In this document: piece by piece, positions 1 to 8,273 of the stretch
Layout: every line of letters begins with the position of its first letter
Position numbering within the stretch: the stretch's first letter is position 1
Assembly (NCBI GenBank): GCA_022592435.1
Contig: JABYQS010000747.1
Coordinates: 1-14,270, forward strand
Length of the DNA: 14,270 nt
DNA from: Cerioporus squamosus
Taxonomy: Eukaryota > Basidiomycota > Agaricomycetes > Polyporales > Polyporaceae
Direction of reading: 5' to 3'
Position numbers and translations under genes: made by a program
Notes under the pieces: model-generated
The model's input: only the letters and a program-made list of their open reading frames with translations
Told to the model about the DNA's origin: nothing
Database searches by the model: none

Positions 1-316
1 AGGAGTTCGCTAGTCAAATGGCAGACTTCTACGTCCGATTCATCTCTGACCTGCATCCTGGAGGTGAGCTAGTGTTCTATCGGGGATTGTTATCTATGAC
101 TCACCAAGTCCTCGCAGCGCCGTGGCCACAGTACGAACTCTCTACGAAAAGCGTGCTCCAGCTCATGCGCGACAACATCACTGCCATCCCCGACGGTACG
201 CAAGCGGCTCCGATACTGAGTCTGCCATCTCACTGACCTCTAATCCAATAGACTTCCTGCTGGAGAAGACGAACTTCCTTGATTCTTCCCTCGTCCTGAC
301 CGAGTTCCAGAAGTAG
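1..316 (+). CDS. Type B carboxylesterase / lipase (carotenoid ester lipase-like), C-terminal end only
   Basis: This is the 3' end of a gene that begins left of the window. Three exon pieces read as one frame: 1-63, 118-195 and 252-316, with introns 64-117 (gtgagc...cag) and 196-251 (gtacgc...tag); both junctions restore the frame and the stop is TAG at 314-316. The joined tail carries ADFYVRFISDLHPG, then PWPQYEL, then LQLMRDNITAIPDDF and ends TEFQK. This matches the C-terminus of fungal type B carboxylesterases of the carotenoid ester lipase group, where a helix ending in a W-P-x-Y segment is followed by a conserved DNITxIPDDF motif. These are usually secreted alpha/beta-hydrolases acting on long-chain or carotenoid esters. 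The nucleophile elbow, the catalytic Glu/His and any signal peptide lie outside the window, so activity cannot be judged. The family is fairly sure; the exact substrate is inference. Confidence 0.75.
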
Positions 317-602
317 CCTGATGTCGATAGCCCGAGCACACTTGTCCGTCGTTACTGCATTAATGATACGAGGTGTCGTTGTTGATGAGCTTCTGATTAC
401 TGTCCTGCACTGTCAAGTTCGTCTAAGTCCCATAAGCCACTAGTGCCAGTACTGAGACTCGCCCGCCCGCCAAGCTTCAGTCCAACAGTAGGTAGCCGGT
501 CGTCGAACCGGGCCGGTCTCCCACATGATCGGACGGAGCGCTCAAGCTGCAGTGCGTTGGACGCGAGGAGCCGACCAGCTCGGTGTGCCTTGACCGACGA
601 CC

Positions 603-2111
603 ATGACCGACACTCGCCTCCGGCTACTGACCTTGAACTGCTGGTATGTTGCATCGGACACTTCTCGTTCGCTCTACAGTGGACTTACCGGCGTTGCCAG
701 GGGTTTGAAATATGTCTCCAAATATCGAACGGAGCGTGTTCGTGCCATTGCGAACGTGCTAGCCTCCTCGACTACGACATCATCACATTACAGGAACTCT
801 GGGTATTCTCGGACTTCGAATACGTACGGACAGCGGTCTCCAAGAAACTCCCGTATGCGAAGTTCTTCTACAGGTGCGTCCTTCAACGTCTGCTCGTGCA
901 CACGGGTGGAGGGCCGACGCATAAGCTGCAGCGGAGCGTTAGGTGCAGGTCTTGTCATATTCTCTCGTTTCCCGATCATTTCTGCAACAATACACCCCTA
1001 CTCCTTGAATGGCTCCCCCATTGACGTCCTTGCCGGCGACTGGTTTGTCGGCAAGGCCGCAGCAAGTGTCGTTTTTGCCCATCCCTTCCTCGGCCAAGTC
1101 CAAGTCTTTAACACCCACGTACGCCCTCCTCCACGTGCACACGAAACTCTTCTCATGTATCCCTTCTAGTTGTTTGCCAAAGGCGGAGACGAGGGGCCGG
1201 AACACCAGCGCGCGCATCGACTCGTCAACGCCTGGGAGTTCGCAAAGCTCGCGAGGCAAGCCGCCGAGCTCGGCCGCTACGTCATATGCGCAGGCGACTT
1301 CAACAGCGTCCCAACGACGCTCCCCATGAGCATCATCCGCGACCACGCAGGCCTCGCCGATGCCTGGGTGACGACTCACCCCGACACGCCCGAGCCATCC
1401 CTGACCAGCCTTCCAACTCCGCATGACGCAATCCTCGTACATGGAATCACCGCGGACTCGCCTCTCAACTCATACTCTGCCGGAAAGCCATTGGAACCAC
1501 TTGCGCGCAAGTTCCAAGGCAAGCGCTTGGACTACGTGTTCTACCGCCCGCCCGCAAACCCGCCCGCGAGCGGACGCATGCCAAACCTGCGCCCTGTGGA
1601 CACACGCGTCGTAATGACGGAGCGCGTCCCAGGATGCCCGTTCTCTTTCTCGGACCACTTCGGACTAGAGGCAACTTTCGTCATCGAGCCGCAACACGCC
1701 GTGGACGACGCGGATTCAGCCACTCACAGACGCGACTCAACCTTCGTCGCCAACGGTCATAAGCCCGCTGCGGACAAGGACGTGTCCCCGGATGCGATCA
1801 CGCAGGCCCTTGTCTCTCTGACCGCGCGATATCGGTTCGCCCACTCGCAAGGCCGTCTCCAGCTCCTGATCTTCTTCACCTGCATATTCGTCCTTGTCGG
1901 TATCATCGTCGCGTCGGCATGGTTCCCCTCCCGGTTGAATCCGCTGTTCACCATCATCACGATCGTGCTGGCGTGGCTTGCTACCACCATGCTGTACATC
2001 GGATTCGTCTATGGCAATTGGGAGGTGAACGCCCTCACGAACATCATCGAGGAGCTCGAGTTGCACCGAGCAGCATTGCAAGGTCGCCAGAGCTCCCCTA
2101 CGATGCGCTAG
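603..2111 (+). CDS. ISC1: Inositol phosphosphingolipid phospholipase C / neutral sphingomyelinase (ISC1 type), with one apparent frameshift
   Basis: Family members cleave the phospho-head group from inositol phosphosphingolipids, releasing ceramide at ER/mitochondrial membranes. Exons: 603-643, 701-873, 932-1118 and 1170-2111; introns 644-700, 874-931 and 1119-1169 each restore the frame. Endonuclease/exonuclease/phosphatase-fold motifs appear in order: LTLNCWGLKYVSK at the start, LQE metal-ligand Glu (794-796), the ISC1 P-loop-like DWFVGK with Asp at 1038 and Lys at 1053, GDFNS (1296-1304) and the catalytic SDHF (1650-1661). Two C-terminal membrane helices (about 1863-1920 and 1942-2016) fit the family. 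The oddity lies at 765-772: sequence before reads ANVLASS in one frame, while DYDIITLQE continues in another, with one base too few and no normal intron between. Counting that base the protein would be 447 residues, against about 477 for yeast Isc1. The family call is strong; whether this copy is intact is open. Confidence 0.88.
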
Positions 2112-2336
2112 TCTTAAGAGTCACGCATGGGCCCAGGATGGACACGATACTACTACTATACTTAGCTACCTCACTACCACACTTATGTAGACTAGCCTGT
2201 CGCACGCGACTCGCATAAGCGTTTTCGAGCAAGCTCGAACACAACGTCGATGACAGAGGATGAAAAGGTCATTGCCCGTAAACAAGTACACACTTTCACA
2301 TCAACGTACACGACGCTCTAACGTACAAGACAAGTT

Positions 2337-2342
2337 AATAAA
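2337..2342 (+). terminator. Possible poly(A) signal AATAAA for ISC1
   Basis: A canonical AATAAA hexamer lies 226 bases past the ISC1 stop codon. Fungal polyadenylation signals are loose and the distance is fairly long, so this is only a candidate. Confidence 0.25.
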
Positions 2343-2491
2343 TATGGCCAACAACGTGTGTGTAATGCGTGAATGCGGGGCGAAGAGTGACAACATGGAA
2401 ATAAGGAGGATGCGAGTGCGAGGATATCACAGTGGATATTGGTTTGACATGAGGTGGAATGGGGGGGAGGAGAGGTTCGATTCGGTCGAAC

Positions 2492-2522
2492 GGGGAACGG
2501 GGACGGGGACGGGGACGGGGAC
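2492..2522 (+). repeat. Short tandem repeat (GGGGAC)n with G-quadruplex potential
   Basis: One GGGGAAC unit (2492-2498) is followed by four exact GGGGAC hexamers (2499-2522), giving five G4 runs separated by two or three bases; a further seven-base G run lies at 2461-2467. The spacing satisfies the usual G-quadruplex pattern on the + strand, which is the strand an ISC1 read-through transcript would carry. Quadruplex formation is inference. Confidence 0.85.
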
Positions 2523-2792
2523 GGATAGCTATTAACGACGTGTTGGAGATGCCAAACGCAAAAGCGGCAAGTCGTGGCATAGCAACAGATCGCCATACGC
2601 TACAAATGCAGGGGAAGGGGTACATGAGAGGACAGGATGCAGATACACTGGAGAGGGACAATGGGATGCAAGATGCGAATAATCAATGGTGAATACGATG
2701 CGGTGGGATGGGCGGTGGGGGGATAGCATGGTTGATGTAAGATAAGAGTTGCGATGCTTATGCAGAGGTCGTGAGGGTCGTGATGGTGTCGT

Positions 2793-5700
2793 TTAATTCG
2801 TAGTCGTCTGCTGTCGTGACGCTTGCTTGATATCATTTTTGGGCTTGGGGACGGACTGGCGGAAGAACGCAGCATGTGCTTGGGCACGGTCGCACTTCTT
2901 CGCGATGCGAAGCGCGCTCTCGTATGCACGCTCTACCAGGCCACGAGAGGGACTCGTCGTAGGAGTGTGATCCAGCAGGTCTAGAAGAGGGTCACGTTAA
3001 CATCGAGCATCGTTCGCACAAAGGAGACAAACTCACCTCGGTATTGCAGCACGTAGCGCATAACTCTCTGCGTCGGCTGGATCGCCAAGTCCCTGACAGA
3101 CATCTTCGCGTCGTGCTCAGAAGCTGCCTTCTTCGGGGTTCCATGCCCATGAGCGCTGCCGGTGCTGTGATGATGACTGTGGCCATGATGGGAAGGGGAG
3201 TGGGTATATGCGGTAGTCGGTGAAGTTGGCAGTAAACTGGGAACATTGCTCAGTGAAGACGGCATGCTCATCCGCTTCCAAGCAGTGACCGCTTTCGTCA
3301 GTCCGAGTCCGCTCGACATGGTAGACACGCGTGACAAACCACCGTGGCCGTGCATGCTCTTGGCCTTGGGCGACTCGGGTTCAAGGGGTGATGGAGAGGA
3401 GACAGAGAGCCCGAAGGCGAGACCGGTACCCAGAGCCGCCGTGAACATACCGGCGCCGCTGTGTCCAAGGCTCGAAGACGTGTCTCCGTGTCCGATGTCA
3501 GACATAGCGGAGGAGTAGCGCCGGGTTGACATCGAAGCCGCTTTTGAAGCCGGAATCCCGACCTGACTGCGGGTGCGCATTATGCGCCCGATGCCAGTCG
3601 AGCCATGGCCGATGTCCGACATGGTGTCCTCCGTGTGCTTCTTCAGCTTGCGAGGGGGCCGGAGGTTCGCATCCTCGAGGAAGAACTCGCCCACAACAGC
3701 AGACCAGGCCACGAATGCCGCCTCAAGCTCTTCCTCGCATCCAATGAAGGCCGCGCTGACACCCCACGCGCTGGGATCGTCGATGACATGAGCGAGCAAC
3801 GTCTCGGAGACTCGCAAGAGGGCGGGGATGTGACGTGCGATCAGAGAGGCGTAATGATGGGAAAGCTCGGTGGAAGCGAGCTCCCGGAGGCGTGCTTGGT
3901 AGTTGCGCTCGGTCTGGACGAGTTCGCGACAGCAGAAGAGCACTTGCCGAGCGGTCTTCCAATCCTCCTCGTCTCCTTCATCGAAAAGCGCCTCATCGTC
4001 AGAGTCATCTCCGTCGAGGTCGCGATCGTAGTCACCGACGCTGAAACGCGCCCGAGAAGGAGATCGAGGAGAGATGCCCATCTCGCGAGGACCACCGAAG
4101 AAGAACGAAGATCTCCTGTCGCGGGTATCAACAGTAAGCTCATCATCCCCGTGGCCAATCTGGCTGGGAGCCGCGCTTCTGCGACCGGGGAGCCTCCCGC
4201 GAGCAAATGCCATGCTCTCCTTTCGCAGTCGCTCGAGGTGCTGGACTAGTACGTCTTCTGGGACGTCCGCCATAGCCAGCGTCCAACGCCGCATGGCATC
4301 CTCGCTCCGATCCAGGTATCCGCCGACCACAGCAAAACCGGAAGAGGACTCTCCAGCACTGCTCTGAGAATCTCCCAGAGAGGCCGATTGCGTGACGCTC
4401 AGAGCGGGGAATGCGGGCTTGTCGGACTGAATATGGCCACCTGCAATCGAAGTTGAGGCTTCCCCGGGTGGGGAAGCACACTGGGTGTAGGGATTGAAGG
4501 GCTCTCCGCGAGTGTCGGCGTCGTGCCAGGGGTTGTCACGCAGTGTATGTAACTGCTCGGTTGCATCTGCGTCGAGTGCGTGTTCCGACGCGTAGGCCGC
4601 GAGAGACGTGGAGCAAAGACCCGTGCAGGCTAGGTCTGAGAGGGCTTGTGAGGAGGACTTCCTGCGCACCTCCAGAATAGGGCCTAGTCCAGACTTCCGC
4701 GAAGGGGATGTATCCGCCGGCTGAGCGTATCATCGAGGTCATACATGACGCATACATGCAGGCAGATGGATGGCAAGTTGATGGGAAACCGCAATACATA
4801 GGAGATGTCAGCACGTAGGACACGAGGCGAGATGGCACACTTACGGAAGAGTACCAGAGGGATGGGTCTTGCTCTCCTGAATCGTCTGCTTCCTCAGCCG
4901 CAATACGTGCTTCTTCCACACTTGACCAGATCCTGGTTTTCGGCGCACGTTGCCCTAGCCCAATCGGAGTCGACTTCGACCTGCCCAGAGCCGCAGATGA
5001 TGTGCCGAGCGCATATGGGTAGGCGGATGGCGCCAAGGACGGCCGCTTCTTCTGTAGCTTGTTCGTGCGGGTACTACTTCGTGGCGAGAGGCGTGGCGAA
5101 GATGAGTCCGGGGTTGTGAGACTGGTGGAGGCGTAAGAGACCGAGGTACTTGCGGAGCTAGATGTAGTGCAGCTGCTATCTGTGGTTCCGCTACTACGAG
5201 AGCTTGGGGACGGTCGGGGGAGGACAATCTTCGAGCTTCCATCGCTGAGGCTGCGGGTCGGCCTATGGGACCTGTCGCTCATACTCGGGCTGCTCCTCGA
5301 GCTATGGTGGCGAGAGGAGTGCTCGCCCGAGCCGAAGGCGCGAGTTAGCAGCAAGCTGAGGACTGAGGAGGTGGGAGAATGGGTGGGAGATGGGGGGCGA
5401 GGACGCGTTTTGTGCAGCCTGTTGCGGCGAGCGCGGATAGAAGAGGCTTTGCGAGTGACAGGCTCCATGCTAGAAGGTCGGACAGGGAGGGCATCCGAGG
5501 AGAAAGACAACCTGCCAGCGGCTGAAGATCGCGCAGCCAAATGTTGGGAAATTATGTATGCCGGGCGAGCCGGCGCGCTCTCCGATGAAGCTGCAAAATG
5601 TGGACGATAGGAGTGGCCGCTATCGGATACAGAGAGCGAGAAGACGCGTGGTACCGGTGAGATGTCGGTAGGCGCGAGGATGGACACGGACTTGACGGAC

Positions 5701-6144
5701 TTGGGCCGGTCCTGGATGTGTGGCTTGGGAGGGACCGGTGGCGGCGTGGGTGAGTCCGGAGAGGGCGTGTCTTGTCCATTGCAATCGCCGCGCCAGTCCG
5801 TCAGATGTGCATCATCTGTTACCGGTGGAATTGAATGATGAGAAGGTAATGCGGCAGAAGGCTGGGACACCCCACTCGACGCGTCTGGATCCGTGTTGAT
5901 GTTTACGGCTGATCCCTAGGCCTTAGCAGCGAAGTGAGATAAGGGGAAGAAAGGACGTACATGGACGTCGCGGGACGCGCGCCGAAGTACCAGGGGCGGG
6001 AGTGTCAGTGAGACCTCCAGATGTACGGGGCACATCCTGGGGCACGCCAGAAACGGCGCATGTGGTGTCGGACGCGAGGTAGGGGTCGAACGAGGGCATT
6101 GGCTCGCGAGGATAGGGTTGAACAACCATCGCAGCAGCGGCCAT
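2793..6144 (-). CDS. Rho guanine nucleotide exchange factor, DH domain split by a long insert, no PH domain
   Basis: Dbl-homology proteins load GTP onto Rho-family GTPases to drive polarity and cell-wall signalling. Exons, in transcript order: 6144-5961, 5908-4845, 4720-3037 and 2980-2793; introns of 52, 124 and 56 nt all restore the frame, giving 1039 residues. The ATG (6144-6142) sits in CCATGG. Residues 1-660 are Ser/Pro-rich and disordered-looking, with a PPPVPPKP SH3-type motif near the start of exon 2. An acidic run precedes the DH domain. DH conserved region 1 (CRELVQTERNYQARL) falls at about 680-694 and conserved region 3 (IQPTQRVMRYVLQYR, spliced to DLLDHT) at about 963-983. Between them lies an insert of about 190 residues (764-955), rich in Ser, Gly and His. 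The protein stops some 55 residues after region 3, so no PH domain follows. Upstream 5' UTR exons cannot be excluded. No orthologue name is recognised. Confidence 0.87.
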
Positions 6145-6419
6145 GGCGGGGGTCGCGGGGGATCTGCAGGAACCGGGAGGGGTTCGTGGGAGCCGGTGCC
6201 CAGCGCGGGGGCAATGAGGCAGAAGAATACGAGGACGGTGTGCGCAGAGAAGGGGCCGATGAGGAAGCAGGGGCGGGGACGCGACCGGGGAGACTATAGG
6301 GAGATGGACAGGGCGGCCATATTCCTGGCTGGGGGCGCGCGCGGCAGGAGCAGGCCCAGCTTGAGACCAGCAATTTGGCCTCTGCCACTCTCTTCAGCAT
6401 GACGACTGCCCCTTGCGTC

Positions 6420-6481
6420 TGACGTCAACCCCGTCCCTTGCGCCATCCCCATCTCCGATACGCTTGCCGCCTCCCCATTGG
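6420..6481 (-). promoter_or_regulatory. CRE (TGACGTCA) and CCAAT box upstream of the RhoGEF gene
   Basis: A perfect 8-bp CRE palindrome TGACGTCA lies at 6420-6427, about 276 bases upstream of the RhoGEF ATG, and a CCAAT pentamer on the minus strand lies at 6477-6481. CRE sites bind bZIP factors of the CREB/ATF class and CCAAT binds the HAP/NF-Y complex. The sites are seen; their use is inference. Confidence 0.4.
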
Positions 6482-6717
6482 CTGCCACCCAGTCGGATCA
6501 AGTCGCGGCCTGCCCGAACAGGCAAGCGAGACAGTTCACCAACTCATCCTCGCGCCGTGGCCACCAACGACGATAGACCAGGGGCCGACACCGCCAGCTT
6601 CCAGCAGGTTCCACTCGACTGCGAATCGCTCCATATCATTCGCCGCCGACGTCGCGCACGCCGTCCTCGTTGCCCGCAGTCGCCCGCCTGACCGGCACGC
6701 CCCTTTCCTCGTTCGAG

Positions 6718-6735
6718 CCAGACGTCGACGTCTGG
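6718..6735. repeat. Perfect 18-bp palindrome centred on GTCGAC
   Basis: The sequence CCAGACGTCGACGTCTGG equals its own reverse complement over all 18 bases and contains two GACGTC cores. It is longer than chance readily gives in 14 kb and lies in non-coding DNA, so it could be a dimeric-factor site. It has no assigned function. Confidence 0.6.
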
Positions 6736-7168
6736 AACAGCGATCTACCGATCCTTATACTGTAATTGAAGTGCGCTCTACTCGCCTCTAGACACGTCGA
6801 TGAACTTCCCCCACTTGCCACCTCGGCTGGCCCGTTCTCGAGCTCGGTTAAGTGGGTGATTAGCTCGACGTGACGCACGCCATGGCATCGCAGCGTCCGA
6901 TGTTCACCACACGCGCCCGTGCTAATCTCCATTGCTTGCTTCCCTACTTGTTTCTGGTTCAATTTCAGTGCTCTCCTGTGGGAGGCGTCCTCCTATATCT
7001 TCTCGGGACCCGTATGCGTGGCAATCGGATGCGAACAACGCTCTTCGTCGCTATCATGAAGGGACACTGTTGCCCAGATGCCGTCCCTCCTCTTCACACA
7101 ATGATATGCTGCGCTTTCCCCCGCAAACAACCACCGGGCGAGGTTCAGCTGCGAGGCACCCAGTCTTT

Positions 7169-7190
7169 TGCTTACGAGTTGCTTACGAGT
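7169..7190 (+). repeat. 11-bp exact tandem duplication
   Basis: TGCTTACGAGT occurs twice head to tail (7169-7179 and 7180-7190), likely a small replication-slippage product in non-coding DNA. Confidence 0.6.
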
Positions 7191-7257
7191 CTGTGCTTTC
7201 TCAACCTCCCGGAGTCCCACTCCACAACTCGCGGTTGCATGATCGTGAAAGCACTAC

Positions 7258-7756
7258 AGTACAGCTGGCGTCAAAACCAATGCCCGACACGCGAAAGCGC
7301 GCATGTCGCGCCAGAAAATGCCCAAAATTCAGAAAATTCCCCGTAGGCCGTACAAGCCCAAAACTATGAGAATTCAATCAGAGCACCCTATACTCTTCTT
7401 GCACGAAGGTTTGACGGTCGTACGCTGGTTTCAGAGGTCGTTTGAGCTCGAGTATGTCGGACCAAGAGACCACGTCTGCGGGCGCTTGGACGTCGCACAG
7501 CCGCACTCGCGTGTAGCGCCCGTAGACGTGGTGTTTTGGTTGCTCTTGGCCACCTCCATTCCCCGGATATATCCACAGTAGAGGTACAAGAAACTATGCT
7601 GGTGCGTAGATGAGTGCACCCCGAAGTCGAATGAGGCGAAACGGAGGAGTCAAAGCAGGGCTGTTGAATTTTCTGAATTTTTCGATTTCTTTCGTGCGTT
7701 CGGAGTTCAAACTGCGCATCGGAACGTCGGGCATTGGTTTTGACGCCAGCTGTACT
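7258..7756. repeat. 499-bp imperfect palindrome (foldback / MITE-like element) with 31-bp perfect terminal inverted repeats
   Basis: The ends 7258-7288 and 7726-7756 are exact reverse complements over 31 bases. Inside them, 7324-7339 pairs with 7666-7681 (16/16), 7462-7468 with 7543-7549 (7/7) and 7469-7485 with 7516-7532 (16/17). A weaker match links 7383-7405 with about 7583-7605. The strong pairs share nearly the same centre (about 7500-7507), so the whole unit can fold into one long hairpin with a ~30-base loop (7486-7515). No transposase frame lies within. A GCACT pentamer flanks it at 7251-7255 and 7761-7765, a weak target-duplication candidate. A non-autonomous foldback transposon (MITE) or an inverted-repeat RNA locus would both fit; the inverted repeat is certain, its nature is inferred. 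Confidence 0.8.
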
Positions 7757-8273
7757 TATCGCACTTAAGTGCCGTCCTGTCGGAGAGGCTGCTGATTCGC
7801 TATGACGCGCTGCGTGACACCCAGACGCGCCTGTTGTTTGTGACCAGACGCGTCTCTCCCGAGCCTCCACCCTACCGTGCATGTTCCGCGAGTTGGCCGT
7901 ATATTTGCAGCATCTGGACAGTCATTCATTCTGTGCGTAAGGTTCACCGATGTGTGTGAGACGCACGAGGGTGAAGTGCTGGCAAGAGCCAAGCTCAACC
8001 AGGTACGTTTTTAATTACCGCTGTCGAGCAGTCTCTCCTCGAGGACTCGACAATTCAATTCACCAGGTACACACAAGTGCGGTTGCCGACGTAGCACTGC
8101 CTTGAACCGAGTCCAATATGCTTCCGCCATTACGCCACATTATTTCGTCGTTCAGCAAACGCGACGAGGGAATGTTCCGCACAGAAGGCAGGATCCTCCA
8201 CACACGTTGCCGCTTCCTCGACGCTGCGCCGGACCTTCGCCATATGTGTATCCGGAGGCTACAAATCCCGACA
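7757..8273. other. Gene-free stretch downstream of RIB7
   Basis: No supported gene. It should contain the RIB7 3' UTR near 8273. Two small palindromes are visible: GCACTTAAGTGC at 7761-7772, directly beyond the foldback element, and AGACGCGTCT at 7846-7855, which includes an ACGCGT core. A short inverted repeat (GTCGAG...CTCGAC) lies around 8020-8050. Confidence 0.5.

Larger units (their letters stand above)
2112..2792. other. Convergent intergenic region between ISC1 and the RhoGEF gene
   Basis: Both flanking genes end here, so the stretch should hold two 3' UTRs. No gene-like reading frame was recognised. It contains an AATAAA at 2337-2342 and a G-rich repeat at 2461-2522. Confidence 0.6.
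6145..7257. other. Gene-poor stretch upstream of the RhoGEF gene
   Basis: No reading frame here has a recognisable domain or a convincing exon/intron structure on either strand. The first ~350 bases are pyrimidine-rich on the minus strand and probably hold the RhoGEF leader and promoter; a CTGCAG just upstream of its ATG could be a 5' UTR acceptor. An 18-bp palindrome (6718-6735) and an 11-bp tandem duplication (7169-7190) lie further out. Confidence 0.5.

Noticed and set aside
939..1442. 167-codon minus-strand frame opposite ISC1
   Set aside because: Shadow of the ISC1 catalytic exons, where the GDFNS and P-loop-like motifs lie on the plus strand.
3605..4249. 214-codon open frame on the plus strand inside the RhoGEF
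   Set aside because: Antisense to the DH-domain exon, whose conserved regions fix the coding strand.
5876..5917. RhoGEF second exon starting at the CTAG acceptor near 5917
   Set aside because: That acceptor does not match the phase of the GTACGT donor at 5960; the next acceptor (CAG at 5909-5911) restores the frame exactly.
6005..6400. 131-codon minus-strand frame overlapping the first RhoGEF exon and its upstream region
   Set aside because: It is out of frame with the first exon, which splices cleanly to the rest of the RhoGEF; Pro/Ser-rich shadow.
6870..7346. 158-codon plus-strand frame running into the foldback element
   Set aside because: No domain, no intron structure, biased composition, and its end overlaps the terminal inverted repeat.
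7251..7765. GCACT direct repeats as a target-site duplication of the foldback element
   Set aside because: Only 5 bp, and offset by unequal distances (2 and 4 bases) from the terminal inverted repeats; chance is likely, so it is mentioned but not called.
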